45,981 bases of DNA from Sporomusa silvacetica DSM 10669 (GCF_002257705.1 NZ_LSLK01000068.1:1-45981); one strand, 5' to 3'. Positions 7,730-17,060 are shown, counted from the stretch's first letter. Translations and numbers: made by a program. The notes: generated by a model from the letters alone, not told the origin.

Positions 7730-8242
7730 TTAAATCATTTCCCTTTCTCGGATGGTGATTATTTTTTCAGTAATGTAGGCAATTAACACAATTCCAAAGA
7801 TATCAACAATTAATCGAGTAAACATAAATCTCCACCCCATCGTTGATGCTTCAAAAAGTAATAGCGGTATTTTAGTAGTAGACCATGCACCAATAAATAT
7901 TAACACATTGAAAAGTCGGCTACCCTTTTTCATTAAAACTCCTGCAATTGGAAAAGCAGCATAAAGTGGACCTGCACTAGCGGCACCTAATATAAATGCA
8001 ATAGTCATACCGATTAGGCCCGAATCCTTCCCCATAAGCTTGAGCATAGTTTCCCTAGGAACCCAAACATCCAGGAGGCCAAGTAAAATAAAAATCGGCG
8101 GAATGACTATTAGCATCTGTTCTAAATTGTCAACTGATATCCTGATAGAATCTAATCCTATTGAAGGCTTTAGCAGTAATAAAAGAAGATTGATGAACAA
8201 AACACATAAAAACCATTTGTATCTTCTTACTATCTGCATCAT
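7730..8242 (-). CDS. Half-size permease, second of a pair (UPF0718/DUF318-like)
   Basis: An integral membrane protein of 170 residues with about five hydrophobic segments and the loop GAASAGPLYAAFPIAGVLMKKG. That loop pattern (G-x-x-x-x-G-P-x-x-x-x-F-P) also occurs in its upstream neighbour as GSITLIPGFVTFPLAAALLKSG, so the two look like the two homologous halves of a DUF318/ArsP-type permease encoded separately. The genes overlap by 4 nt (ATGA-type), pointing to coupled translation and a heteromeric complex. A MarR repressor precedes them. The substrate is unknown; ArsP relatives move organoarsenicals, others are uncharacterised. Confidence 0.68.
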   Translation of the reverse strand: MMQIVRRYKWFLCVLFINLLLLLLKPSIGLDSIRISVDNLEQMLIVIPPIFILLGLLDVWVPRETMLKLMGKDSGLIGMTIAFILGAASAGPLYAAFPIAGVLMKKGSRLFNVLIFIGAWSTTKIPLLLFEASTMGWRFMFTRLIVDIFGIVLIAYITEKIITIREREMI

Positions 8243-8718
8243 ATAAGTATCACCCCTATTATGGCTGCGACGATAAAGGAAAAAAGTAGAGCCAATGAAT
8301 TTCTAATGTATGTAACCTTTCGGCCAAAATATTGTATTTCGACCGGTGCCGTAACAACTCCAACCATCATCGAGGTTGAAATAAAAACTACTATTTGCAT
8401 AAAACCTGCGCCGCTTTTTAATAAGGCTGCGGCCAGAGGAAAAGTAACAAAACCGGGTATTAAAGTAATAGATCCAATAATTGCAGCAACAAATATCCCT
8501 AACCACCCCGATTGCTGCCCAATTAGTGCTGATATTTCATCTGGACTCAATATAGCAAGTACAATCCCGATAATAATAATGATAGACAGAAGCTGTGGCA
8601 GGATATTTTCGAAAGACTTCCAAGCTTTCTTTAGCGCTATCATTGTCTTCTTCTTATCTTTTGTATAGGAGATTAATAATACTGTACAAACTACACAATA
8701 TAATCCAATAGTATACAA
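8239..8718 (-). CDS. Half-size permease, first of a pair (UPF0718/DUF318-like)
   Basis: A membrane protein of about 159 residues with five hydrophobic stretches and the G-x-x-x-x-P-G-F-x-x-F-P-L loop in GSITLIPGFVTFPLAAALLKSG. The start is uncertain: GTG 8725-8727 overlaps the GGAG itself, whereas TTG 8716-8718 sits 8 nt after AAGGAG, so TTG is taken. It overlaps the second half-permease by 4 nt. The MarR-type operator TAGTTAA-N7-TTAACTA (8745-8765) lies just before it, between it and marR. Confidence 0.65.
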   Translation of the reverse strand: MYTIGLYCVVCTVLLISYTKDKKKTMIALKKAWKSFENILPQLLSIIIIIGIVLAILSPDEISALIGQQSGWLGIFVAAIIGSITLIPGFVTFPLAAALLKSGAGFMQIVVFISTSMMVGVVTAPVEIQYFGRKVTYIRNSLALLFSFIVAAIIGVILI

Positions 8719-8744
8719 AAATATCACTCCTTATACTGATTAGT

Positions 8745-8765
8745 TAGTTAAAAATGAATTAACTA
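8745..8765 (-). promoter_or_regulatory. MarR-type operator before the permease pair
   Basis: Perfect inverted repeat TAGTTAA (8745-8751), 7-nt spacer, TTAACTA (8759-8765). The same arms and the same spacing recur before marR at 9249-9269. Confidence 0.72.
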
Positions 8766-8778
8766 ATTAATGAAACCA

Positions 8779-9231
8779 TTACTCTCTTTTCGGAATCGCT
8801 TGAGCGATTATCTTTTCCGCTATTGCTATATATTGCTCTGCTTCGTATGTTGTGATGCAAGATTCAAAATGCTTAACATAGTCCGTGGCAGCACTATCTT
8901 CGATCGCCAACATTCTTTTTCCTTTATTACTGATCATAATATGATAAACCCGGCGATCCTCAATTGACTGCACTCTATCAATATACCCCAAGTTAATTAA
9001 TTTGTTCACAGTGGCAGTGACCGCCGGTTTGGTTACCCGAAACTTTTTGGCCAAATCTCCATAAGTGGGATTATTCATCTTAATAATCGCATCAAGATAT
9101 ACGAATTGTTTAAAAGTCATTTCAGGCAATTCCAACTCGTCAAGAACGGATCCTCGGTATGTTTCTCTATAACTTTTCACCATTTTTATGAAAACGTCGC
9201 GAAGCTTTACAAAAGTTTCTGGTGGTAACAT
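8779..9231 (-). CDS. MarR-family transcriptional repressor
   Basis: A winged-helix dimeric regulator of 150 residues, the usual MarR length. The recognition region is PTYGDLAKKFRVTKPAVTATVNKLINLGYIDRVQSIEDRRVYHIMISNKG (about residues 58-105 in outline), with the wing D-R-R motif intact. It lies 60 nt upstream of the permease pair on the same strand. Identical dyads before itself and before the permeases suggest it represses both and is relieved by a small molecule that the permease handles. GAGG precedes ATG 9229-9231. Confidence 0.9.
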   Translation of the reverse strand: MLPPETFVKLRDVFIKMVKSYRETYRGSVLDELELPEMTFKQFVYLDAIIKMNNPTYGDLAKKFRVTKPAVTATVNKLINLGYIDRVQSIEDRRVYHIMISNKGKRMLAIEDSAATDYVKHFESCITTYEAEQYIAIAEKIIAQAIPKRE

Positions 9232-9248
9232 TATATTATCGCCTCAAT

Positions 9249-9274
9249 TAGTTAACTTTACATTAACTATTATA
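9249..9274 (-). promoter_or_regulatory. marR promoter -10 with overlapping operator
   Basis: TAGTTAA (9249-9255), spacer CTTTACA, TTAACTA (9263-9269): a perfect dyad. Its outer end overlaps the minus-strand -10 TATAAT (9269-9274), so binding should block transcription. The spacing equals that of the site at 8745-8765. Confidence 0.72.
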
Positions 9275-9507
9275 GCATAGGTTCGTTAAAATGAAAATAC
9301 TAAATGGCAATTTTTATAACTACGCCGGTCGTAACGTTGATCGGGTTTTTCAGACTTTGAATTGACATCTTTTATGACTGGAGCCTCTTTTATTAAATCA
9401 TCATAGATCGGATGATTCATTCCGTATCAAGAAATGAGCCACCCCGAGCACATTAAAATCCTGTTATGCTTAAGTTGGCGAGACAAAATCGGCAGGAGGT
9501 TTTAGAG

Positions 9508-9680
9508 GTGATCGAGGTGGCTCAATATCAGTTTATCATACAAGCTTACGCAGTAGAAGGCATCGCCTAGTGGAGAAAAACGCCAATAGAGATTTCGTTA
9601 CTATTCTAAAATTCACGGTCCAGTACGGCCAAGAAGCGGTCTTGAATGCTGTTCGTAAAGCCCAATTAGCGAAATCATAA
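9508..9680 (+). pseudogene. Internally deleted IS21-like istA remnant
   Basis: AGGAGG is followed by GTG 9508-9510 and VIEVAQYQFIIQAYAVEGIA before a stop, which resembles the start of IstA transposases (I-E-V-x-x-Y-x-F-I-R). After a short gap a second piece reads NRDFVTILKFTVQYGQEAVLNAVRKAQLAKS and ends at TAA 9680, like an IstA C-terminal segment. Roughly 1 kb of the gene and all of istB are missing. Inverted pieces TGAGCCACC and GGTGGCTCA flank the start. The remaining 9275-9500 and 9681-9752 hold no gene I can support. Confidence 0.5.
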
Positions 9681-9752
9681 ATATTATCCTAAATCGCTGT
9701 ACTTTAATGATGAATCGCTCTCAAGCTATAATTCCAGTTCCTGTCAGCCACC

Positions 9753-10121
9753 TTAAATCAGTGCCGGAAAAAACACGTCATGAATAAGCAATTCTTCTCT
9801 AACGTCATAAATTTTGTGTCGTACTCCTTTGGGTACTCTAACTGCCACGCCAGGGGTTAATGGGAAATCGCCAACACTGTCAATCCACATAATGGCTTTT
9901 CCTGACAATGGGAAAAGAATGTCGTCTTGTTGCGGATGAATATGTTCTGGCACTTCCATCCCTGGTGCCACCTTGACTAACATACAGGTAACGTCTAGAT
10001 AATGCTCTTTTTGAGAAATGTAAGGTTTAATTTTTACCCCGGAGGCAGTCAAATGATTTTCCCAGGGAATCTGCTCCAGATAGCGCCAACCTGCTGAGGA
10101 TGTTTTTTTCAATTCTGGCAT
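9753..10121 (-). CDS. Small cupin-domain protein
   Basis: A 122-residue single cupin barrel. Motif 1 is seen as PEHIHPQQDDILFPLSG (two His and Gln/Asp in the metal-ligand region) and motif 2 as VPKGVRHKIYDV with the third His. Cupins of this size serve as sugar-acid isomerases, dioxygenases or ligand sensors. It is the last gene of the minus-strand hydroxy-acid cluster, 133 nt after the TDT carrier, which suggests a role in handling the same substrate. Function is not assignable beyond the fold. Confidence 0.75.
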   Translation of the reverse strand: MPELKKTSSAGWRYLEQIPWENHLTASGVKIKPYISQKEHYLDVTCMLVKVAPGMEVPEHIHPQQDDILFPLSGKAIMWIDSVGDFPLTPGVAVRVPKGVRHKIYDVREELLIHDVFFPALI

Positions 10122-10254
10122 AAAAATACCTCCAACCTATTAATTAATTTGAAAACCCGCATTCTAAAAGAAAGGTCCTTCGGCCTTGGAATGCCATTAG
10201 CCATATTTCTCACTGATTAAGATATTACTATTCTTTTTTTATTTTTCCGCTTAT

Positions 10255-11202
10255 TCAGTCCGGGATGCAAATTGTATTACGCCAAAAGGCGTTAATCGTT
10301 TTTATCACTACTATTACAACGATTAAAGTGGTCGCCAGCAATAGCATAGCTGCTAGCCAGAAAAAAAACGGCAATCCCGTAAATTTAAAAGCAAACGTAG
10401 TAGCAATCGTTACAGCGCACATAGGGAAAGTATATGCCCACCAGGATATAAAGAAATTAATCTTAGTAAATTTCTTTGCCATTGAGAGCAGTAAAATAAC
10501 AATAAAAAGAGCTATGTATAAAAGTACCCGTGCAAAGCTATCCATTTCTCCGGTTATTTTTGTATAGGAAATAAATCCCAATGACGGTGGTGCAACTAAT
10601 ATAAACAATGTAGGCATTAACTGGGGTGGAAGCTGACTTTCGAAAATAATTCGGTAAAATATTACGGAAAACAACATTAACCAAAAAAATAGGCCTATGC
10701 TAAAAAAGAACCACGCGAATTCACGATGTGCAATGTCCACTCCGGCTATCGGTACTACTATAGTGCCAACTACCGGGATAAACCATGCCGGATTCAAATG
10801 AACAATTTCATTACTATGATTCATCCACCTGGACAGAATGATCGTTGTAAAAACAATCTGTAACGCGGAGCCTGCTATCCATAAATATTGCGCCACTTCA
10901 TATAACTTATCGACCGTGCCAGCGCTTAAAAGTAGCATGCTAATAGATATCGCTGGAAAAAAACAAACTTTAACCGGATGCTTAAATTCATCTATTACTT
11001 GTTGCGTGTATTTTACTAATTTTAAAAAGTAAACGGCACTGACCATCGCAAACACTGCATAAGAGATTATAAGGAGGATTGCGCTTATTCCGAAACATAA
11101 ACCGAAGACTTGTTCAAAGCGTTGATACGCTATTGATAATCCGCACAATCCCATTATGCTGGTAAATAACCCAACTGGAAAGTTGGCTAATCTGTTATCC
11201 AA
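10255..11202 (-). CDS. TDT-family (TehA/SLAC1-type) anion transporter
   Basis: A 315-residue membrane protein with about ten hydrophobic segments; the N-terminal FPVGLFTSIMGLCGLSIAYQRF matches the F-x-x-G-x-x-x-x-x-x-G-x-x-x-A opening of the tellurite-resistance/dicarboxylate (TDT) family, which includes TehA, malate uptake Mae1 and the yeast sulfite exporter Ssu1. A central Phe-rich helix (AWFFFSIGLFFWLMLF) is present. In the cluster it could import a dicarboxylate or hydroxy acid, or export an anionic product such as sulfite; neither can be decided here. It sits 166 nt after the 2-hydroxyacid dehydrogenase. Confidence 0.8.
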   Translation of the reverse strand: MDNRLANFPVGLFTSIMGLCGLSIAYQRFEQVFGLCFGISAILLIISYAVFAMVSAVYFLKLVKYTQQVIDEFKHPVKVCFFPAISISMLLLSAGTVDKLYEVAQYLWIAGSALQIVFTTIILSRWMNHSNEIVHLNPAWFIPVVGTIVVPIAGVDIAHREFAWFFFSIGLFFWLMLFSVIFYRIIFESQLPPQLMPTLFILVAPPSLGFISYTKITGEMDSFARVLLYIALFIVILLLSMAKKFTKINFFISWWAYTFPMCAVTIATTFAFKFTGLPFFFWLAAMLLLATTLIVVIVVIKTINAFWRNTICIPD

Positions 11203-11368
11203 ATTCTATTCCTCCAGTTGTTGGGCTGCTCTGAAAAGTTATGGGCAGCCTATAAAAATAACCATAGCCTTTCCATCGATTAATCATAGTAAATGCGAAA
11301 TAAAAATTCGTGATTGAAACCCTGAATCAGAGGATTTTACCATCTTTTATTTAGAATCCTGATAAGTC

Positions 11369-12394
11369 TCATTCAAACTCTCTACTTTGAAGATCGTTTC
11401 CTCTTCTAAAGATCCCATTTACTATATTATTTGGTACTTCACCACGCACTACTCGAGCCATGTTTTTTAAAGCACTTTCAATCATTCGCTTATATGCCCC
11501 CACTGTTACGCCAGAGGTATGCGGGTTTAGTATTAAACGTTTTTTAGCATTTGCTGAAAGAGTAAGCAATGGATGATCGTGACCTGGCGGTTCAGGGGTA
11601 AAGGTATCTATAGATGCTCCTGCAAGATGACCTTTTTCCAGTGCTTGAGCAAGTGATCTTTGGTCCACTATTTCACCCCGTGCGGTATTGATAAGGATGC
11701 TTCCTTGCGGCATCAGTGCTAGTTCTCTTGCCCCAATCAGGCCTTTAGTCTTCTCATTCAATGGAATATGTAGACTTATAACATCGCTTGTCTCTAATAA
11801 TGAATCAAGTGTTTTGTACTCGATTGAATATTGGATTTCTACATTAGGAGGTTGTCTATGTGAAGCGCAGTAACTGACTGATGCACCCAGTACTGAGGCG
11901 ATTTTGGCAACCTGCCTCCCAATATTACCAAACCCGACGAGGCCTATCTTGCTCCCCCTAACCTCTTGTATCCCCTCTCGCAGTATATTGTTTCTAAACG
12001 AAAGGTAATTTCCTGCCTTAATTTCACTATCGGCCTCCACTAGCCTTCGCTGTATTGCAATAAGTGATCCAATAACGTATTCAGCAACTGAAGTTGCATT
12101 CGAACCCGGTACGTTAGCCACAGGAATCCCCGCACGTATACTTGCGGGAATATCAACATGGTCAAATCCCACTCCCATGCATTGTACAATTTTAATATTT
12201 GGAATTCTTTCCAGTATAAAAGAGTTGATCATCGCTGCTGATCCAACTGCAAAGAGACAATCTGCTCCTTCGCAGGCATTTATAATATCAAAATCAGAAA
12301 ATTGATTAGGAAAAAAGATGTTCAACTCTTGGGGAATAACAGGCTTTGCAGAATTAAACTTGTCCTCAGATAGTAAACTAACCACTGTTGGCAT
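11369..12394 (-). CDS. D-isomer-type 2-hydroxyacid dehydrogenase (SerA-like)
   Basis: NAD-dependent dehydrogenase of 341 residues. The Rossmann motif is GLVGFGNIGRQVAKI (about residues 150-165). Catalytic features are visible: Arg in INTARGEIVD, the Glu-bearing segment before the end of the domain (DTFTPEPPG), and His in LNPHTSGVT. It would interconvert a 2-hydroxy acid and a 2-oxo acid, fitting the flanking dehydratases and carriers; (S)-sulfolactate dehydrogenase and glyoxylate/hydroxypyruvate reductases belong to the same family. The start ATG at 12392-12394 has GGAGGT 7-8 nt ahead. It is in line with the MFS carrier upstream, with a small frame in the 365-nt gap. Confidence 0.88.
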   Translation of the reverse strand: MPTVVSLLSEDKFNSAKPVIPQELNIFFPNQFSDFDIINACEGADCLFAVGSAAMINSFILERIPNIKIVQCMGVGFDHVDIPASIRAGIPVANVPGSNATSVAEYVIGSLIAIQRRLVEADSEIKAGNYLSFRNNILREGIQEVRGSKIGLVGFGNIGRQVAKIASVLGASVSYCASHRQPPNVEIQYSIEYKTLDSLLETSDVISLHIPLNEKTKGLIGARELALMPQGSILINTARGEIVDQRSLAQALEKGHLAGASIDTFTPEPPGHDHPLLTLSANAKKRLILNPHTSGVTVGAYKRMIESALKNMARVVRGEVPNNIVNGIFRRGNDLQSREFE

Positions 12395-12559
12395 GGCAAA
12401 CCACCTCCGAAAATGTTACAGCCTTCTATATTGTTAATTCGATCAACAACCTCTCTCATTAGTATTTTAACATTTTTTCTCAGCATAGGTAAACTAACCT
12501 TTTTAGGTTGACTGTCGATATTATTATTAAAAGTATCGAGAGATAGTCCAGGATTCCTC

Positions 12560-12691
12560 CTATAACCTTTTGTCCCGGATAAAATTTGACAACAATTCAG
12601 CCGTATTGCCGGTAATCTTAATACAATTGCGTAAATGCTCTTTGCTGTGAAAATTTTCCATTTTTAATTTTTTACTATATTGTTTTGTCAT
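12560..12691 (-). CDS. Small unrecognised protein (43 residues)
   Basis: A short frame starting MTKQYSKKLKMENFHSKEHL and ending NFIRDKRL, with GGGAGTGAT 4 nt before ATG, located between an MFS gene and the hydroxyacid dehydrogenase. It is basic and has no hydrophobic segment. I do not recognise it; it may be a truncated relic or a genuine small protein. The rest of the gap (12395-12559) contains short hairpins such as AACC-TTTTT-AGGTT and nothing else I can support. Confidence 0.4.
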   Translation of the reverse strand: MTKQYSKKLKMENFHSKEHLRNCIKITGNTAELLSNFIRDKRL

Positions 12692-12759
12692 ATTTATCAC
12701 TCCCTTGTCTGATTAATAGGTACCATCGTCTCAACTGACAAAAGTGACTCTGCTGGTTC

Positions 12760-13989
12760 TTACCTCTTCCCGTTAGCCATCTGCCATGATTCCGGATGGT
12801 TGCGTAGCAGCAACATACAAATAACGCCTAAAAAAGGTCCAATAGCCAGGAACGAAAACGCCCAGCCCCAGCTGTAATTATCTACGATCAATCCAAATAA
12901 GCGTGGCGTAATTACAGTGATGCCAAAACCGAGTACAGACTGCAGCCCTAAGGCTGAACCCATAGCATGAGCTGGAACTAGCTCAGTAAGCCCAGCCTTG
13001 TATATAGCCGAGTCGGCTACAATAAAGAACCCATAGACCAGACCCACTATGATCAACAACCACAAAGAAAACTCAGCTAGCCACCCGAAAATCAAAGCAC
13101 AGCAGCCGCTTATAAGCATAAGTGTTGTCGCGGAAAGACAACGACCATATCTGTCTGACACCCAGCCTCCCAGTCCAGGAGAAATGCCTCCCATTGCAGT
13201 ACAGGCAGCTGCGATTCCCCCGCCGTAACCTATAGCAACTGAAGTTTCATAGCCATGAAGCGTGAAAGCGTAAGTCATGTAGGCACCAAGCCAGCCCCAG
13301 AAAGCATACAATTCCCACATATGACCTACATAACCTACTATAATTAACCAAAAAGCTTTACTAGATAGTGTGAGAGAAGATTTTTTTTCTGCCTTAACTA
13401 ATGGTACAGCAATAGCGGGCGTCTGTTTTTCGGTTACTAGAAAGAATACTGCTACTGCTGCCGGAAAAGCCCAAATCGTTGTCCAGAACATCCCAGTTTG
13501 CCATGAATATGCTACCGCTAAGGCGGAAGCAAGATAGTAGGCACCTGCATAAGCAAATACAGTAGAACAAGTAAAAATGCCGATAATTCGCCCTCTCTCC
13601 TGTCCCGGATACCATGTACTAAGGATGTGTATCCCTGGTATATAGAGCCCGCCTTGGCCCAATCCGGCTAAAGTCCGCCACAGAAGTGCTGATTGGTAAT
13701 TATCGGCAAAAAAGATAAATCCAAGTCCAGCTAGCCCTGTTTCGATCGCACTGAGGGCAAAAATTAAACGACCGCCATATTTGTCTGTGAGCCAACCGGT
13801 AAATATTACAGCTATGACATAACCTAATTGGAAGACTGATAGCAGCGCACCTGCCTGATCATTGGATATCGACCATTCCGTACGAAGTATAGGAATTACA
13901 GCTGCAAAATTATACCAAATCAGCATTGCGCCAATTTGACAAAGGCAAAGTATCCAAAGTATCCGATGTTTTTTATTGTCTTCGGTCAA
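12760..13989 (-). CDS. MFS transporter
   Basis: A 12-helix major facilitator of 409 residues. The loop 2-3 signature GWLTDKYGGRLIF (about residue 62) and its second-half echo GGWVSDRYGR are clear. The start is TTG 13987-13989 preceded by GGGGGAAG. It is the third carrier in the catabolic cluster, reading after the ACS-type carrier at 14142-15452. A 9-bp perfect dyad GTTAATTTG / CAAATTAAC (14041-14063) lies in the gap between them. The substrate is probably an organic anion; not determinable. Confidence 0.85.
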   Translation of the reverse strand: MTEDNKKHRILWILCLCQIGAMLIWYNFAAVIPILRTEWSISNDQAGALLSVFQLGYVIAVIFTGWLTDKYGGRLIFALSAIETGLAGLGFIFFADNYQSALLWRTLAGLGQGGLYIPGIHILSTWYPGQERGRIIGIFTCSTVFAYAGAYYLASALAVAYSWQTGMFWTTIWAFPAAVAVFFLVTEKQTPAIAVPLVKAEKKSSLTLSSKAFWLIIVGYVGHMWELYAFWGWLGAYMTYAFTLHGYETSVAIGYGGGIAAACTAMGGISPGLGGWVSDRYGRCLSATTLMLISGCCALIFGWLAEFSLWLLIIVGLVYGFFIVADSAIYKAGLTELVPAHAMGSALGLQSVLGFGITVITPRLFGLIVDNYSWGWAFSFLAIGPFLGVICMLLLRNHPESWQMANGKR

Positions 13990-14040
13990 ATTTTCTTCCC
14001 CCCCATATATAACGTCTTCGCATCACAATGCGAAAATGCA

Positions 14041-14063
14041 GTTAATTTGGCTAGCAAATTAAC
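14041..14063. repeat. Inverted repeat between two MFS genes
   Basis: GTTAATTTG (14041-14049) and CAAATTAAC (14055-14063) pair perfectly around GCTAG. No T run follows, so an operator is as likely as an RNA hairpin. Confidence 0.4.
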
Positions 14064-14141
14064 TACATCTCCCGCAGTTCAGTAATCCGTTTATACTAGC
14101 GAAGTCTCACACCGAGCAACCACGCTAATACCGGAAAAATG

Positions 14142-15452
14142 TTATATTTTCTTTACATACAGTATGGTTGCCATGATACAACCCACAACACTACAGCCGA
14201 CGATATAATACAGTCCGCCTGCATAGGTGCCAGTGAAAGCGATCAATCCTCCGATCGCCACAGGTGCCAATGCCGAAACGCCATTCGATAGTCCATTCAT
14301 CAAACCGGCTGCAGATGCAACCCCTTTGCTTGGAACAACGCTTTGCATCACCGTCCAGGAAGCAGGACCTCCCAGACCAACAGCCCCTACCCCCAGAACC
14401 ATAAATGCTGCCGCTATATTATTATCAGCTACATGTGCCGCAAAAAACACTCCCACTCCAACTCCGATCATTTCAAAGATCAGGATCATTGATCTGCGGG
14501 GCATTTTATCGGCAAGATATCCGGATAAAATCTTTGTACCGACCGCGAGGATAAAAGGCAGAGACGACAAAATCCCCATAGCCGCCCACGAGAAACCTCT
14601 GGCCTCTTTCAAATAGCTTGGCAGCCAGGTCAGGGTACCGAAGTAGATCGAAACATGCATCATATAGAAAAAAGTCAGCAACCAAAAGTTACGATTGTCA
14701 GCGAATGATTTGAAGGCGGCAACAATGCCTTGCTTTTCCTCACCCCCCTGTTTCTCTCCCGCGGCGGCCAATTCCTGCACTTGACCTGCTTCAATGTACT
14801 CTCTTTCCAGCTGGTTCACGCGTTTACTTTGGCGTGGCCCGTCAGCCGTAAACCACCAGACCATTAACAATGGAATAAGACTCAGCGCTGCAAGGACAAA
14901 GAAGCTCATGCGCCAGCCGGAAACATGAATAATCCAAGTAAAAAACGGCATGGCTATGGCCGGTGCTACAGCCATGCCTGTCTGCCATACGGCATTAGCT
15001 TTTCCACGTTCTTGCGTCGGAAACCATTGCTTTACAAATTTGCTCTGCATAGGAAAGTGCATAGCCTCGCCTAATCCCAGCAGCACCCGTGAGATAGTGA
15101 TTATCGCGTATGTCGGTGCCAATCCTCCGATAATCATCGAAATGATCCAAATAACAATACAGACGGCCATAGCCTTACGGGGTCCAAAAATATCGCCTAA
15201 AGGGCTAAGTATTATATTGCCGACACCGTAGGCAATTAGGAATGACGTCATCAGCATTCCCTTTGCCACCGCACCTGAGATGCCCATTGCAGTCAAAAAG
15301 GCTGGGTCAACCACAAGAACCGAAACATTGACCCGGTCAAGGTAGGAGAAAAAAACTGCGAGAAATAAAATGGCTGCCACTAGCCAGCGCTGCTTGGTGG
15401 GCTTTAATTGGGTATCAATTTGAGCACCAATATTGCGATTTTCCATATTCAT
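14142..15452 (-). CDS. MFS transporter, anion:cation symporter type (hexuronate/glucarate-like)
   Basis: 436 residues, 12 membrane segments. The N-terminal FFSYLDRVNVSV (Y-x-D-R-x-N motif), LSPLGDIFGPRKAM in loop 2-3 and LLGLGEAMHFPMQSKFVKQWFPTQERGKANA are hallmarks of the ACS family, which includes glucarate, galactonate and hexuronate permeases. It directly follows the enolase-superfamily genes (126-nt gap), so it probably imports the acid that they dehydrate. Length and topology are normal for the family. Confidence 0.88.
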   Translation of the reverse strand: MNMENRNIGAQIDTQLKPTKQRWLVAAILFLAVFFSYLDRVNVSVLVVDPAFLTAMGISGAVAKGMLMTSFLIAYGVGNIILSPLGDIFGPRKAMAVCIVIWIISMIIGGLAPTYAIITISRVLLGLGEAMHFPMQSKFVKQWFPTQERGKANAVWQTGMAVAPAIAMPFFTWIIHVSGWRMSFFVLAALSLIPLLMVWWFTADGPRQSKRVNQLEREYIEAGQVQELAAAGEKQGGEEKQGIVAAFKSFADNRNFWLLTFFYMMHVSIYFGTLTWLPSYLKEARGFSWAAMGILSSLPFILAVGTKILSGYLADKMPRRSMILIFEMIGVGVGVFFAAHVADNNIAAAFMVLGVGAVGLGGPASWTVMQSVVPSKGVASAAGLMNGLSNGVSALAPVAIGGLIAFTGTYAGGLYYIVGCSVVGCIMATILYVKKI

Positions 15453-15577
15453 CTGTCTATCTACACCCTTCCCCGTTTTTATTTGATTTTTAAATAAGCT
15501 CTACTTCAAACCTAATGGCATAAACTATCTGGTAGATAGTACTGTCGAAATTAGTTAAACGAGAAGATATGTGTTTT

Positions 15578-16768
15578 CTATTTTACACTCGCTACAATTG
15601 ATGCTTTAATTGTATCTTCTGTCAATTCTTGACCAATGCCAGGAAGATCAGGTACATCATACATTCCATCTTTAGGCAAATAATTATATTTACAGCTTGT
15701 TGTATTCGCTTCCAGCAAAGCATATCTATGCAATTCGTGAATCATGAAATTGGGAATAGCCGCCTCCATTTGCAGCGCCGCCGCGGTAGAAATGGGCCCC
15801 CCGCAAACGTGAATTTGCACAGTAACATCATATGTATGAGCCATGTCACAGATTTTTTTGACTTCTGTTAGCCCCCCGCAAGTACAAATGTCAGGCTGAA
15901 TGACATCAATCGATCCATCTTCAAAAAAGGGCCTGTAACCCCATCTCGTATAAATTCTTTCTCCTGCAGCAATAGGAATATTAACATTATCTGCTACCTT
16001 TTTCATTTGTTTAGGATTTAAAGGCATCACTGGCTCTTCATAATAATAGACACCTAGCTCTTCAATCATTTTTCCAAATTGAATAGCTGCAGTAGTATCT
16101 GTAAAGGCATGCATTTCGACAATGATATCCACATCGAGCCCAACAGCTTCTCTTACTGCTTTGAGCCTGTTATAACCTAAACGTAACGTCTGATTAGAAA
16201 GAACACCATTAAGATTACGCTGGTTCCAATTAGCTTTATCATCCATGGCAAGTACATCAATCTTGATTGAATCATATCCCTCATCAACCGCAGCCAGAGC
16301 TGCTTCGGCATATTGTTGGGGTTCCACGAGCATAGCTTTATCGGTTCCTTTTCCCCAACCAAACTGGAGTTGACTAGCATAAGCCCTAATTTTATCCCGT
16401 GTTTTCCCTCCTAATAGCTGATAAACTGGTGTATTGAGCATTTTTCCCTTGATATCCCACAACGCAATATCAATACCGCTCATGCCAGCGGTAACTACCG
16501 TACCACCACCTTGACCCCAAAATGTTTTCTTCTGCATCTTATCCCAAATAGCTTCATTCTTCATTGGATCCATTCCAATGATAATTTTTGCCAAATCCTT
16601 GGCCATGCCAAATCCTGCTGATGCACCAACACCATAGGCTAAGCCGACTTCGCCGAAACCGGTTACTCCTTCATCAGTATTAATTTTAACGACAACCGGA
16701 CGCCATTTGCTGGTAGCCGAAGAAAACTCGTTAGCTACATCAATGATATCCACACTTGTAATTTTCAT
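15578..16768 (-). CDS. Enolase-superfamily sugar-acid dehydratase (mandelate racemase/muconate lactonizing type), paralogue 1
   Basis: A 396-residue enolase-superfamily enzyme of the galactonate/mannonate-dehydratase-like branch: Mg-assisted removal of water from an acid sugar. Capping domain and barrel are complete. Metal-ligand region reads DIIVEMHAFTD, YYYEEP and AAGERIYTRW; the general-base side shows QPDICTCGG and a His in QIHVCGGPIS. The first metal position appears as Glu in E-x-H rather than the D-x-H of GalD/ManD. The next gene upstream, 17125-18339, is a paralogue aligned along its entire length, so this is a tandem duplication that diverged. GGAGG precedes ATG 16766-16768. Substrate not determinable by reading. 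Confidence 0.86.
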   Translation of the reverse strand: MKITSVDIIDVANEFSSATSKWRPVVVKINTDEGVTGFGEVGLAYGVGASAGFGMAKDLAKIIIGMDPMKNEAIWDKMQKKTFWGQGGGTVVTAGMSGIDIALWDIKGKMLNTPVYQLLGGKTRDKIRAYASQLQFGWGKGTDKAMLVEPQQYAEAALAAVDEGYDSIKIDVLAMDDKANWNQRNLNGVLSNQTLRLGYNRLKAVREAVGLDVDIIVEMHAFTDTTAAIQFGKMIEELGVYYYEEPVMPLNPKQMKKVADNVNIPIAAGERIYTRWGYRPFFEDGSIDVIQPDICTCGGLTEVKKICDMAHTYDVTVQIHVCGGPISTAAALQMEAAIPNFMIHELHRYALLEANTTSCKYNYLPKDGMYDVPDLPGIGQELTEDTIKASIVASVK

Positions 16769-17060
16769 TTTATGGCCTCCTAAAAAGTATTTTCGTTTAA
16801 TGGAACCCCATCATTGATGGTTAAATTTTAAATAAATATGCTCTTTCTTTCCGTTTAGAAAGCATATTAAAATCTATATACAACACTACTGCAACAATAG
16901 CCCATTGTTCAGGAAACGCTAAAATTCAGTTGGTTGGGAACCAAAATAAGCGGAAAACCAAACAATGAGCTACTCATGCCTAAAAAAAACAAAATTTGAA
17001 ATTATACAAGGGGACCGTCTGAAAATCATAGTGCATTTTCCAAAACATTCACACTATTAG

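Noticed and set aside
9290..9430. Minus-strand frame beginning MNHPIYDDLIKE
   Set aside because: Forty-odd codons without a ribosome site in sequence adjoining the IS21 remnant; not distinguishable from chance.
12397..12560. Riboswitch in the gap before the hydroxyacid dehydrogenase
   Set aside because: Only short weak hairpins are present and no conserved aptamer block can be recognised.
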